From Roseburia lenta (lineage in GTDB: Bacteria; Bacillota; Clostridia; Lachnospirales; Lachnospiraceae): DNA of 64,000 bases. Below the pieces are notes generated by a model. It saw nothing but the letters and a program-made list of their open reading frames with translations, did no database searches and was not told the DNA's origin. Location of the stretch: contig NZ_JACOPG010000003.1 in the NCBI RefSeq assembly GCF_014287435.1, forward strand, positions 492,880-556,879, written 5' to 3'. The translations under genes were made by a program, and so were the position numbers. Positions within the stretch are counted from its first letter, which is position 1. Every line of letters starts with the position of its first letter. Below, piece after piece: positions 54,964-63,559 of this stretch.

Positions 54964-55653
54964 ATGAAGCATATTTTAATTGTCGAAGATGATAATCTTT
55001 TGAATAAAACGCTTACTTATAATTTGGAATTGGACGGTTACACAATAACTTCTGTTCTGAATGCAAGGACAGCCGCTGAATCATTAAAAACAAACATTTT
55101 TGATTTGGTATTGCTGGATATAAATTTACCAGACGGAAATGGTTATGACCTATGCCGTCTTATCAAGCCAGAGCATCCTGATACAGTAGTTATATTTCTA
55201 ACTGCCAACGATCAGGAAAGCAATCAGATACGGGGATATGAAGCTGGTGCAGTGGATTATATCACGAAACCTTTTTCGATTAGTGCTTTGCAGCGAAAAA
55301 TCAAAGCCATGTTCGCTATGTTGGAGCATCACAAACCAGCTAAGGATATTTACGAGGATGGTAGCTTGTTTCTGGATTTTTCGGAACAATTTGCAAGTTT
55401 GAACGGGAAACCATTAGCACTTTCTGCGATGGAATATAAAATGTTGAACCTATTTCTTAAAAATCCGAAGCAGGTACTTACTCGCCAACAATTTTTAGAA
55501 AAACTGTGGGATGTTGATGAAAAATATGTAGATGAACATACCCTTACTACTTCTATCAGCCGTATTCGCAGTAAGATTGAAGCGGATGGCGACACATATA
55601 TCAAAACGGTTTATGGTATGGGGTATCAATGGACAGGAGGCGAAAAGAAATGA
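54964..55653 (+). CDS. OmpR-family response regulator
   Basis: A 229-residue regulator: receiver domain with acidic pair ED at 8-9, phospho-acceptor D52 (LLDINLPDGNG) and the switch Lys in DYITKPFS, then a winged-helix DNA-binding domain (LSAMEYKMLNLFLKNPKQVLTRQQFLEKLWD). ATG 54964 has AGGAAGTG upstream; the frame is open to 54856, but that would cover the promoter. The kinase gene overlaps its stop (ATGA). It should control the ABC transporter 1.2 kb downstream. Confidence 0.94.
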   Translation: MKHILIVEDDNLLNKTLTYNLELDGYTITSVLNARTAAESLKTNIFDLVLLDINLPDGNGYDLCRLIKPEHPDTVVIFLTANDQESNQIRGYEAGAVDYITKPFSISALQRKIKAMFAMLEHHKPAKDIYEDGSLFLDFSEQFASLNGKPLALSAMEYKMLNLFLKNPKQVLTRQQFLEKLWDVDEKYVDEHTLTTSISRIRSKIEADGDTYIKTVYGMGYQWTGGEKK

Positions 55654-56681
55654 ATCTGAATAACCTTTCTGCTAAGAAAATTTGTAGACTGGTTAGTGCT
55701 GGCATGGTTTTCTCTATGCTGGTAATTACCGGTATTTTCGGCGGTATAATGCAGGATATACGAATTTTTATAGTGGGTGGAACATTGACACTCTGTGCGT
55801 TTTTCTGGATTTGGCTATTGGTGCTGATTTTTGGAAAACGCCTTTCTCATTTTACTTCTAATTTGTGCCGGACACTGGACAACATGATTGATGGAAACGA
55901 GGAATTACAAAAGTCAAATGATAGTGAAACTCTTTTTGCCCGTATCAACCACCGCTTAATTCGGTTGTATGAGATTATGCAGAAAAACCGGCACAAGGTA
56001 GACATGGAACGACAGGAGCTTCAAATGCTGATTTCTGATATTTCACATCAAGTTAAAACGCCTGTCAGCAATTTGCAAATGGTAACGGACACACTTTTAA
56101 CAAAGCCTGTTTCAGAAGAAGAACGGATGGACTTTTTACAAGGCATACGTAGTCAGACTGATAAACTGGATTTTCTGTTCCAAGCACTGGTTAAAACGTC
56201 CCGGTTGGAAACCGGAGCAATACGATTAGAAAAGAAAGACAGCAGCTTATTCCATACGCTTGCACAAGCCATGAGCAGTATTGTATATGCCGCAGAGAAA
56301 AAAGAAATTGCTGTATCCGTGGATTGCCCGGAAAATTTGATAATCTCCCATGACAGCAAGTGGACAAGCGAAGCCCTTTTCAATCTGCTGGACAATGCAG
56401 TAAAATACACTCCGTCAGGTGGAAAGATTTCTGTATCAGTGGTTCAGTGGGAAATGTACGTAGAGGTCAAAGTGACCGACACCGGCAAGGGCATTTCAGA
56501 AAGCAATCAGGCTGCCATCTTCCGGCGCTTCTATCGTGAGGAAGAAGTACACGATCAACAGGGTGTGGGAATAGGTTTGTATTTGGCTCGTGAGATTGTA
56601 ACAAGGCAAGGGGGCTATATCAAGGTTGTTTCAGAGCTGAGGCAAGGCTCAGAATTTTCTATTATGCTTCCTGTAAGGTAA
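55650..56681 (+). CDS. Sensor histidine kinase, intramembrane-sensing type
   Basis: A 343-residue kinase with two spans (about 13-33 and 38-61) joined by only a few residues, so it has no outside sensor domain. H-box DISHQVKTPVS (H133), N-box LLDNAVKYTP, G1 DTGKGIS and G2 GVGIGLYLAREI are intact. Such kinases (BceS type) sense through a partner ABC transporter, here encoded 150 bases downstream. ATG 55650 follows AGGAGG and overlaps the regulator stop. Confidence 0.93.
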   Translation: MNLNNLSAKKICRLVSAGMVFSMLVITGIFGGIMQDIRIFIVGGTLTLCAFFWIWLLVLIFGKRLSHFTSNLCRTLDNMIDGNEELQKSNDSETLFARINHRLIRLYEIMQKNRHKVDMERQELQMLISDISHQVKTPVSNLQMVTDTLLTKPVSEEERMDFLQGIRSQTDKLDFLFQALVKTSRLETGAIRLEKKDSSLFHTLAQAMSSIVYAAEKKEIAVSVDCPENLIISHDSKWTSEALFNLLDNAVKYTPSGGKISVSVVQWEMYVEVKVTDTGKGISESNQAAIFRRFYREEEVHDQQGVGIGLYLAREIVTRQGGYIKVVSELRQGSEFSIMLPVR

Positions 56682-56700
56682 GATATAACCACTTTTTTTG

Positions 56701-56789
56701 AAATGTCCGAGCGTTGTAACATTTCACTCTGATTTTCGATAAAAATTTTTTCTATCTCGGACATTTGTGTAACATTTGTGGTTTACAAT
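56701..56789 (+). promoter_or_regulatory. Promoter/operator of the ABC transporter operon
   Basis: TACAAT (56784-56789) has no -35 box. Upstream are two 11-base-spaced ACATTTGTG copies (56761, 56772); CTCGGACATTTG (56756-56767) is identical to the site before the regulator gene, and its inverse AAATGTCCGAG lies at 56701-56711. The downstream half-site is 12 bases before the -10 at both promoters. Confidence 0.62.
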
Positions 56790-56832
56790 GGCTTTATCAA
56801 CAGATAGAAAGCCTTGAAAGGAGCATTTGAAT

Positions 56833-57498
56833 ATGAGCATTTTACAAACAATCGACTTAAAGAAGTATTACGGCACAGAACCAAATATTACTCGTGCCCT
56901 TAATGGTGTAAATTTTACTGTGGAACAGGGAGAATTTGTTGCCGTAGTTGGAACTTCCGGCAGCGGTAAGTCTACATTGCTTCACATGATGGGAGGACTT
57001 GATACCCCCACTTCCGGCAGCGTGATTGTACGGGGAGAAGAACTCGCAAAAAAGAATGATGATGAATTGACAATTTTCCGCCGTCGTAACATCGGATTTA
57101 TCTTCCAAAATTATAATCTGGTTCCGATTTTGAATGTATATGAAAATATCGTCCTGCCTGTGGAACTGGATGGCGATACAGTAGACCAGAAATTTATGGA
57201 CGAAGTTGTGTATATGTTGGCTTTAGAAGATAAACTGGAAAATATGCCGAACAATCTTTCAGGCGGTCAACAGCAACGTGTAGCGATTGCACGAGCTTTA
57301 ATTACGAAGCCTGCGATTATCCTTGCTGATGAACCGACCGGAAATCTTGATAGCAAGACCAGTGCAGATGTGTTAGGGCTTTTGAAGCATACCAGCGGAG
57401 AATTTAATCAGACCATTGTAATGATTACTCACAACAACGAGATCGCTCAACTCGCAGACCGCATTGTACGGATTGAAGATGGTAAAATTGTTGGCTAA
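56833..57498 (+). CDS. ABC transporter ATPase (MacB/LolD/BceA type)
   Basis: A 221-residue ATPase: Walker [11 protein letters not shown]-loop, signature [15 protein letters not shown], Walker [15 protein letters not shown], His switch MITHN. Ribosome site AAAGGAG precedes ATG 56833. With the FtsX-type permease downstream (14 bases) it likely forms a peptide-antibiotic sensing/resistance module together with the kinase upstream. Confidence 0.94.
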   Translation: MSILQTIDLKKYYGTEPNITRALNGVNFTVEQGEFVAVVGTSGSGKSTLLHMMGGLDTPTSGSVIVRGEELAKKNDDELTIFRRRNIGFIFQNYNLVPILNVYENIVLPVELDGDTVDQKFMDEVVYMLALEDKLENMPNNLSGGQQQRVAIARALITKPAIILADEPTGNLDSKTSADVLGLLKHTSGEFNQTIVMITHNNEIAQLADRIVRIEDGKIVG

Positions 57499-57512
57499 AG
57501 GAGGTGGGAATT

Positions 57513-59840
57513 ATGAATTATCCTTTTGAAAATGATACCAGTGCAGTAATTAAAAAATTAGCACGAAAAAGTGTGCGTTTTGATAAGAAGAAAAACTTAT
57601 TTTGCCTTTCGGCAATTATTGTAGCCGTTGCTATGATAATGATGTCGTTGCTCACAGTGCAAAATATCATTTATCAAAATCAGAAAGAAATCGAAGGATT
57701 ACATCAAGGGATTTTCTTTGACATTACGCAGGACAGTAAAGAAAAGTTGTTAGCAAACGAAGAAGTAAAAAGTGTAGGACTTTCCTGTAATATCAAAACA
57801 GTGAAAGAAAATTCTAAAGAACTGTCTCTGATTTATTATGATGATGACATGCTTAGTTTGATTCCTGCCTTTGACGGAAAATATCCAGAGAAAGCAAGTG
57901 AAATTGCTGTTACAGATGCCTTTTTTGCCAGTGAAAATAAGTCTCCGGAAATCAACGCCATAGTTCAGTTGAATCTGGATGGTACTTTGAAGAATTATAC
58001 TATTGTTGGTATTTATCATGATAAAACTTCTACCGCTTATCCTGTTTTTGTTTCACTTGAAAAATGCCGGGAATTACGTGGAAATAACCTGCTTAATGGA
58101 TATGTTTGGCTTGAAAATGCAGATACCCTTACAAAAGACGAAGCAACAGAAATATTATCTCAAATTTCAGAGGAGACTGGACTGAATAATTGGACAGTCA
58201 GCAGTTACTATGATTATGTAAATACAACTTTGTCCTTCAGTAATTATGCGGTATATGGTGTAGTTGCTGCCATTTTGTTTTTAGCTGCCGCACTTGTAAT
58301 TTACAGCATTTTCTATATTTCGGTTGGACAAAAAGTTGCTGAGTTCGGACAGCTTCGGACAATAGGGGCAAGTAAAAAGCAAATTTATAAAATAGTTCTT
58401 AAACAGGGTTATATGCTTGCAGTTCCGGGGATTTTAATTGGTAGTATCATGGGAACGATCATCAGCTATTGTCTGCAATCAAAAGGCTGGTCAGTATTTG
58501 CATTTATTGTTTCTCTATGTGGCGCATGCCTTTTTGGAATACTGCTTGTTTATATTAGTGTTCGTAAACCAGCAAAAATTGCAGCGAATACTTCTCCAAT
58601 TTCCGCCCTGAAAAATCCAGTGGGAATTGTAAATTACCGCACTCACAAAAGACATCGTATTACGCCTGTATATTTAGCGAAAATCAGCTTTTCCAGAAAC
58701 AGAAAAAAATCTCTATTGACCATTTTATCATTGGGACTGTGCGGAGTTATATTTTTCCTTGCAGCAAGTTATCAGAGTTCTTTTAATGCCGAGAGTATGG
58801 CTCGTTATTGGGATATGAAGTACGGAGATTTCAAAATCAGCATTGATTTAGAAAACGAAAGTGAAAATTTGGATGCTCTCTTGCAGAAAGAATATTTTTC
58901 TGATTATGTAAAGCGTGTTGGAGATATAGAGGGAGTTAGCAATATATTTACTTATGCTACCGTACCAGTTGATTTCTCAACAGACAATGATATTTCAGAT
59001 AGCACCTTGATGCTCGGCTATAATGAAAAGGATTTGGCGTCGCTAAATGCAGCGGTTTTGTCTGGAAATATTACTGATGATACAGAATTAGTTGTAAGTG
59101 ATCCCGAACGTATTTATGATGTTTACCATTGGAAACCTCAAATTGGGGATACTGTGACCTTTAATTTCAAAAATCATAGTGGTAAAACAATAACAAAAGC
59201 ATTCAAAATTGGTGCAATCACTTCCAGCAATGATGGAATGGGTGGCTATATTTTCAGAATGCCGGAAAATATGCTCAAAGAACTTGCAGGTTATGACTGT
59301 ACATACGCAATCGAAATACAAGCAGAAACTGAATATCAGGAGATAATCGAGCAAGAACTCAAATTACTCGTTTCTGACAATAGGGATGTTCGCTTACAAA
59401 CCCTTCAAGATTTTATTGTAGAACACCAATCAGACAATCGTGCAGGTTTTACATTAGCTTATGCGATTGCAGCCATCTTGTGGATATTTGCGGTCATCAA
59501 TCAAATCAATCTTACTGTGACAAATCTTTTATCACAGAAACAGGAAATGGGCACACTAAAATCTATTGGTATGACAAATAAGCAGTTGAAGCAAGCATTT
59601 ATGATGGAAGGTCTTTTTACTACTTTGATTGCATTGCTTATAACTGCTGTTGTTGGAATCCCCGGCGGATATGCAATCGGTATATTTTTGAAAAATGCAG
59701 GCATGTCTACGGGATTTGTATTTCCGGTTGTTGCTTTTACTCTTTTTGCTGTTGCTATGTTTATGCTTGAAAGTTTGATGACAATATTGCTTATTCATTC
59801 ATGGAAGAAGCAATCTGTTATTGCAATAATGCGAAATTGA
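57513..59840 (+). CDS. FtsX-domain ABC transporter permease
   Basis: A 775-residue permease. Span 1 is at about 33-55, then a roughly 190-residue outside domain; an FtsX core (spans near 250-360) is followed by a basic linker, a second span near 405, another large outside domain (430-640) and a terminal FtsX core (650-775). The duplicated FtsX layout is that of mechanotransmitter or lantibiotic-type transporters rather than of BceB. AGGAGG lies 8 bases before ATG 57513. Substrate unknown; antimicrobial peptide or lipid are likely classes. Confidence 0.88.
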   Translation: MNYPFENDTSAVIKKLARKSVRFDKKKNLFCLSAIIVAVAMIMMSLLTVQNIIYQNQKEIEGLHQGIFFDITQDSKEKLLANEEVKSVGLSCNIKTVKENSKELSLIYYDDDMLSLIPAFDGKYPEKASEIAVTDAFFASENKSPEINAIVQLNLDGTLKNYTIVGIYHDKTSTAYPVFVSLEKCRELRGNNLLNGYVWLENADTLTKDEATEILSQISEETGLNNWTVSSYYDYVNTTLSFSNYAVYGVVAAILFLAAALVIYSIFYISVGQKVAEFGQLRTIGASKKQIYKIVLKQGYMLAVPGILIGSIMGTIISYCLQSKGWSVFAFIVSLCGACLFGILLVYISVRKPAKIAANTSPISALKNPVGIVNYRTHKRHRITPVYLAKISFSRNRKKSLLTILSLGLCGVIFFLAASYQSSFNAESMARYWDMKYGDFKISIDLENESENLDALLQKEYFSDYVKRVGDIEGVSNIFTYATVPVDFSTDNDISDSTLMLGYNEKDLASLNAAVLSGNITDDTELVVSDPERIYDVYHWKPQIGDTVTFNFKNHSGKTITKAFKIGAITSSNDGMGGYIFRMPENMLKELAGYDCTYAIEIQAETEYQEIIEQELKLLVSDNRDVRLQTLQDFIVEHQSDNRAGFTLAYAIAAILWIFAVINQINLTVTNLLSQKQEMGTLKSIGMTNKQLKQAFMMEGLFTTLIALLITAVVGIPGGYAIGIFLKNAGMSTGFVFPVVAFTLFAVAMFMLESLMTILLIHSWKKQSVIAIMRN

Positions 59841-59895
59841 TGATAGAAAGCTTTTCATATCTCGGTCAGCTCCACAATTACATTACTCTGCTGAT

Positions 59896-59935
59896 ACAGC
59901 CAGTCCGTAAATTCTTTCGGGCTGGCTGTTCCTGT
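59896..59935 (+). terminator. Terminator of the ABC operon
   Basis: ACAGCCAGTCC (59896-59906) pairs with GGGCTGGCTGT (59919-59929), then a T-rich stretch. Confidence 0.65.
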
Positions 59936-60007
59936 TTTTACAGCCTTTTTTCTCTGTAATACTTCTTTTCATACAGTAAATTTTCACTAGGCTGGTATGG
60001 AGTAATT

Positions 60008-60025
60008 TTACTGTCTATACAGTAA
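60008..60025. repeat. Palindrome TTACTGT-N4-ACAGTAA
   Basis: TTACTGT (60008-60014) and ACAGTAA (60019-60025) form an inverted repeat; a third ACAGTAA lies at 59973-59979. It stands just past the stop of the DUF6040 gene and could be a weak terminator or a protein site. Confidence 0.45.
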
Positions 60026-60035
60026 GTTGAAAATA

Positions 60036-61001
60036 CTAATATGGTCTTTTTTCTAACCAAACTTTAAGATAACATCTAATTCCAACATATGCGCCCTGCG
60101 AAAGTACGAAAAGCAATAGAAGATTTACTGACAGTACTTTTTTGATTGATTCTCCAAAATAAATGACAATAGCAACACTTGTCAGTATCATTAGTAGAGT
60201 AATAACATCCCAACAGTTTTTCTTATATAATTCTATAACCTTTATTTCTATCAGTATCGCCAGCATCCCTGTTCCTGCCATACATATTCCTACAATCAAT
60301 ATTAGCAATAACCAATATACCATTCCGGCTATAAAAGCATTTGGAATTTTTGTACTAATCTGTGCCGCAGAATGCCCGGCATCAATCGTCCATCCGACAA
60401 AGGTTTGTATGAATGATGCTAAATCATTGAAGAATGATTTACAATCGACAAGGAACATATCTGACTGTACTGCCTGAAAAAGAGTGGTTGTCAACGAATA
60501 CCATGCAAGAAGGAACAAGGTTGTTTGGAACATTACCGTTTTTGCTTTATACTGTCCTGCAAGTCGCTCTTTTTGTGTTTCGTATTTTGCTTTTGCATTC
60601 TGATAGGCTGTCCGGTTACAGGCTTCACATTTTTCATAGAGTACCGGCTTTTCTACCGGTATTTCTACGATTTTCTGATGTGTCCGGGCATAATCCCGTT
60701 CCTGTGTTAAATAGCATATTTTATCTTGACATTCCTCTATCATGACGTTTGCGCTTCGCAACTTCTCTTTCTCGATCCGCAATGCTCTGTCTGCCAGCTT
60801 CAAGTCGTTCTTTAATGCTTGAATATTCCCGGCTCTGTTCTCTTTGTTTAATTTCTCGTTCAAGGTCAGAGATTCGCTGAGCTGCGTCTTCAGTTCCACG
60901 ATAAGCTGTTCTTTCTGTTCTAGTTCTTCTTGTATCTCCTCGGTCAAGAGCAGAAGTTCTTCCAACTGTTCGGCGTTCTTTGATTCTCTGGATTCGTTCA
61001 T
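60036..61001 (-). CDS. DUF6040-like coiled-coil membrane protein
   Basis: A 321-residue protein: an N-terminal coiled coil (about 5-110, rich in Glu, Leu, Lys), a CEACNRTAYQNAK patch at 129-141, and three to four spans from about 160 to 310. It resembles the DUF6040 proteins encoded after relaxases in Lachnospiraceae mobile elements; role unknown, perhaps anchoring the transfer complex to the membrane. Its first 281 bases overlap the relaxase 3' end in another frame. It begins 18 bases after the nested coiled-coil gene, in the same frame. Confidence 0.78.
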   Translation of the reverse strand: MNESRESKNAEQLEELLLLTEEIQEELEQKEQLIVELKTQLSESLTLNEKLNKENRAGNIQALKNDLKLADRALRIEKEKLRSANVMIEECQDKICYLTQERDYARTHQKIVEIPVEKPVLYEKCEACNRTAYQNAKAKYETQKERLAGQYKAKTVMFQTTLFLLAWYSLTTTLFQAVQSDMFLVDCKSFFNDLASFIQTFVGWTIDAGHSAAQISTKIPNAFIAGMVYWLLLILIVGICMAGTGMLAILIEIKVIELYKKNCWDVITLLMILTSVAIVIYFGESIKKVLSVNLLLLFVLSQGAYVGIRCYLKVWLEKRPY

Positions 61002-62442
61002 CTATATCACGTCCTTTCTCTATCTGCTGTTCCAGTTCAGCAATTCGGTGTTCTGTTTCAGTAATAAACTGTTTTCGCTGTTCAGCTTCTGTGCCAATTT
61101 CTGCCATTGCTGATTTTCGTTTTCCAAAAGCTCTATCTTCGTTTTCTGTTCTTCCATCTTGGAAAGCAGTTCCTCGGTATTTGGCAAAATGTTGAGCAGC
61201 TCGGTTAACTCGTTGTTTAATTTTTGTAATTTCTGATTCTGTTTTTGCATAAGAGAGAGTTGAGTGTCCCGGTTCTGCATTTCCAGAATCATTTCTGCCA
61301 TTAGGTTCTGCTGTTCTTCGATTTGACCAATCATGGATTCCATTAAGGGTATAATTTCCCGGCTTTCTTCTAATGTCATTTAATCGCTCCTTCCATAATG
61401 ATAATGCACCCGATACTTTCCCAAAGGTGTTTAGTATCTTTTGCAATAACGTGTTTTGTTGTTTTATGATTTGATTTTCCGCTACTTTCCACGAGCCTTT
61501 TATTTCCTGCCCGGCAAAAAACTTTTGTTCAATCTTTCTTGCGTCAGCTCCTTCATGGATGGTAGGAATCTGGAGTTTTCCCTGCTTTTCATAAGAACGA
61601 TGATCAACTTGATTATGCAAAGGCAGATGTTCATTACATACCTTTGCCCATTCACTCCGCCACAGTTCACAATTTTTTGGATTGTTCCATCCAGTAGCAT
61701 CGGTCAGCACCCGTTTCCATTGCAGGCGGTTTCTTGCTCCAATCTTCTGAATTCCGTTTTCGTCTAATACAGGGATACGGATTCCATGACGGTCAGGGTT
61801 TTTCTTATCCTGCCACCAGTTCGGATGGGATTCATCAATCACGATATTTCCGTTTTTATCTCTGACAAAATCCCAATCCTTGACTTCTTTCTTTCCCCAA
61901 GAATGATCCGGGTTAAAAGGACGCATAGTTAGAAGCAGATGGACATGGGGGTTGCCATCCCCTTTGTCGTGGATACTCCAATCAGCGCACATTCCTCTAT
62001 CTACAAAAGTTTTTTGGATATAGTCGGTTGTATATTGAATTTGTTCCTGTCTGCTCCATTCTTTGGGGAGGGCAAATTCAAATGACCTGCCAAGTTGGGC
62101 ATCTGCATTTTTTTCAATCTTCAATACCTCATTCCATAACCTCTGTTTTTGAAATGTGATTTTAAATTTTTTTATAGCAGCTTCTTTATCTTCTGACCTT
62201 TTGTATCGGACAGACTTTTGAAAGCGTTTTATATTTTCCTCTGGTACTATCTGCCATTCAGAAGGTGCGTTTTCGCACATCATCAGACTGGTGTAGACCA
62301 CTTCTTTTTTAGAAGTGTAATAACTGATACTCCCGGTTTCTTCGTTTTTCATCACATCCCCATTGAGATATGCAGAAGCGGAGATAACAGATTTTCCTTT
62401 ACTTCGTCCGACTATTTTGATTGTGTAATGAAAAATCGCCAT
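60721..62442 (-). CDS. mobA: MobA/MobL (MOBQ-like) relaxase
   Basis: A 573-residue relaxase. The N-terminal 250 residues are the HUH nickase: AIFHYTIKIVGRSKGKS, the Tyr in ISASAYLNG, and the metal-binding GNPHVHLLLTMRPF. It nicks oriT (TAAGTGCGCCCT, 62712-62723) and pilots the strand in transfer. The C-terminal 220 residues are Arg/Glu-rich. ATG 62442 has GGAGG 9 bases upstream; the frame is open to 62517. From 61379 onward the DNA also encodes two other proteins in a second frame. Confidence 0.9.
   Translation of the reverse strand: MAIFHYTIKIVGRSKGKSVISASAYLNGDVMKNEETGSISYYTSKKEVVYTSLMMCENAPSEWQIVPEENIKRFQKSVRYKRSEDKEAAIKKFKITFQKQRLWNEVLKIEKNADAQLGRSFEFALPKEWSRQEQIQYTTDYIQKTFVDRGMCADWSIHDKGDGNPHVHLLLTMRPFNPDHSWGKKEVKDWDFVRDKNGNIVIDESHPNWWQDKKNPDRHGIRIPVLDENGIQKIGARNRLQWKRVLTDATGWNNPKNCELWRSEWAKVCNEHLPLHNQVDHRSYEKQGKLQIPTIHEGADARKIEQKFFAGQEIKGSWKVAENQIIKQQNTLLQKILNTFGKVSGALSLWKERLNDIRRKPGNYTLNGIHDWSNRRTAEPNGRNDSGNAEPGHSTLSYAKTESEITKIKQRVNRAAQHFAKYRGTAFQDGRTENEDRAFGKRKSAMAEIGTEAEQRKQFITETEHRIAELEQQIEKGRDIDERIQRIKERRTVGRTSALDRGDTRRTRTERTAYRGTEDAAQRISDLEREIKQREQSREYSSIKERLEAGRQSIADREREVAKRKRHDRGMSR
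61020..61379 (-). CDS. Coiled-coil protein nested in the relaxase gene
   Basis: A 119-residue protein lying wholly within the relaxase gene in another frame. Its composition (Leu, Gln, Asn, Glu; almost no Gly or Pro) and repeating heptads (residues about 15-115, e.g. LQKLNNELTELLNILP) make a long coiled coil. It is in frame with the DUF6040 gene, which starts 18 bases after its stop. It may be a mobilization accessory protein. Real translation is inferred from its quality as protein sequence. Confidence 0.6.
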   Translation of the reverse strand: MTLEESREIIPLMESMIGQIEEQQNLMAEMILEMQNRDTQLSLMQKQNQKLQKLNNELTELLNILPNTEELLSKMEEQKTKIELLENENQQWQKLAQKLNSENSLLLKQNTELLNWNSR

Positions 62443-62684
62443 GTCTGGATTCCTCCTTTCTGCACATCCGGCATAGATTTCCGGCAACATTGCTTTCAAT
62501 TTTAGAAAAAGCAGCATTGCCGGAACGCCCTCTGCGTAAGAGTGCCCTGCGCATAGCAGTCTGCATGGAATGCGCCCCTCTGGCGAAGAGTGCCTCCTGC
62601 GGCATGAGCAGGTCTGGCTGAAAGCCCCGCCGACGGAACGAGCCCGGCAAGCGTGAGCGCAGACCGGTTGCCACTTGTGGCAAA

Positions 62685-62723
62685 CTTATTGGGACGACCT
62701 CTGGTTGTCCATAAGTGCGCCCT
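62685..62723 (+). other. oriT: Origin of transfer (oriT)
   Basis: The core TAAGTGCGCCCT (62712-62723) equals the nic sequence of RSF1010/pIP501-type origins; by analogy the cut lies between 62719 and 62720 on this strand. Just before it, CTTATTGGGACGACC (62685-62699) and GGTTGTCCATAAG (62703-62715) form an imperfect inverted repeat with a 3-base loop. It stands between DUF3847 and the relaxase gene. The 62443-62769 gap holds this and no supported gene. Confidence 0.88.
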
Positions 62724-62769
62724 TCATGAAAAAGCAATGAAGGGAATGAAAAACTCATCCCCTCCGCCA

Positions 62770-63084
62770 TTACACTTCCTCCATATCGGTATTGGCTTCT
62801 TTCTGCATTGCCTTTGAGAAAAACTTCCCATTGGCTTCCTGCCTTTTCAGAAAACCAATCAGCTTTGGGATGTCTTCCTCCTCAATAGGTGCACCAAGAA
62901 CGGATTCCACTGCACCGCCAATCTGACAGAGCCTATGGGTTCGTTTTTTACTTTCTTCGGCTTTCTTTCGTTTCAGAAGTTCTTTCTTCTGTGTTGCATA
63001 TCTTTTCGCCTTTTCAAGGCTTTCCTGTTCCTTCTTTTCCATTTCAAGCATTCGTTCTTCATAACTTTTTGTTGATTTTGCCAT
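62770..63084 (-). CDS. DUF3847 mobilization-associated protein
   Basis: A 104-residue highly charged helical protein (MAKSTKSYEERMLEMEKK..., then GGAVESVLGAPIEEEDIPKLIGFLKRQE). It resembles the DUF3847 family found next to MobA/MobL relaxases in Firmicutes, where MobC-like oriT binding is suspected. It precedes oriT. AAGGGGAAT before the ATG serves as ribosome site. Confidence 0.8.
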   Translation of the reverse strand: MAKSTKSYEERMLEMEKKEQESLEKAKRYATQKKELLKRKKAEESKKRTHRLCQIGGAVESVLGAPIEEEDIPKLIGFLKRQEANGKFFSKAMQKEANTDMEEV

Positions 63085-63123
63085 GATTACATTCCCCTTT
63101 CTTTTGCAAACATAAGTTCTCGG

Positions 63124-63153
63124 TTGCGTATCAGAAGAAGCACATGGTATAAT
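63124..63153 (+). promoter_or_regulatory. Promoter of a small RNA
   Basis: TTGCGT (63124-63129), 18 bases, TATAAT (63148-63153), pointing against the mob genes. Confidence 0.55.
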
Positions 63154-63159
63154 CTTCTT

Positions 63160-63226
63160 GCGTGTAGGTATATCATGGCTTCGGTCTGATAGAACCTTTG
63201 GCGGTTTCTTTGGAAGCCGCCTTTTT
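63160..63226 (+). ncRNA. Predicted small RNA antisense to the mob operon leader
   Basis: About 67 bases from the promoter at 63124-63153 to the hairpin GGCGGTTTC/GAAGCCGCC (63200-63221) with TTTTT. It has no open frame with a ribosome site. It is complementary to the xis-DUF3847 intergenic mRNA and its end overlaps the xis stop codon, so it may limit mob gene expression. Prediction only. Confidence 0.5.
63200..63226 (+). terminator. Plus-strand terminator at the xis 3' end
   Basis: GGCGGTTTC (63200-63208) pairs with GAAGCCGCC (63213-63221), one wobble, then TTTTT. It has no plus-strand gene upstream except the predicted small RNA. Confidence 0.7.
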
Positions 63227-63455
63227 AATTTGCCGCAGTTCTTGTTACGGCTTTTACATTTCCTCTATCCCTCAAATCACGACCTTCATTCGCTTCCATA
63301 AACATTTCCAGAATATCGGTTTTAATCAGGACTTTGCGACCAACCTTTAATACTGGAAGTTTCTTCCATTCTACAAGCTGTCTTAAGGTATTTCTGCCGA
63401 TTCCCGTATAATCAGCAGCTTCTTCGATGGATAATGCAATTTTTCTTTGCGTCAT
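63225..63455 (-). CDS. Excisionase-family DNA-binding protein
   Basis: A 76-residue helix-turn-helix protein of the Tn916 Xis/MerR-like type: ALSIEEAADYTGIGRNTLRQLV (about 7-28) is the recognition unit, KLPVLKVGRKVLIKTDILEMFM the wing. It should bend DNA at the element ends and direct excision with an integrase outside this window. GGAGG precedes the ATG. It heads the minus-strand mob operon. Confidence 0.88.
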   Translation of the reverse strand: MTQRKIALSIEEAADYTGIGRNTLRQLVEWKKLPVLKVGRKVLIKTDILEMFMEANEGRDLRDRGNVKAVTRTAAN

Positions 63456-63473
63456 ATAATCACCTCCTTATAA

Positions 63474-63529
63474 ATTGCATTATGCAATTCTTGTGATGTA
63501 AGTATATCCTTTCCAAATCTTTTTGTCAA
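63474..63529 (-). promoter_or_regulatory. xis/mob operon promoter with operator
   Basis: On the minus strand TTGACA (63529-63524), 17 bases, TATACT (63506-63501). Just downstream lies the palindrome ATTGCATTATGCAAT (63474-63488), nearly the same as the site at 63560-63574. Confidence 0.8.
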
Positions 63530-63559
63530 GCGTTACGAAATATTAAAAATAATTTTTAT

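Noticed and set aside
62399..62770. 123-residue minus-strand frame between DUF3847 and the relaxase
   Set aside because: It runs through the oriT inverted repeat and nic site and into the relaxase start, and its Arg/Ser-rich sequence looks non-coding.
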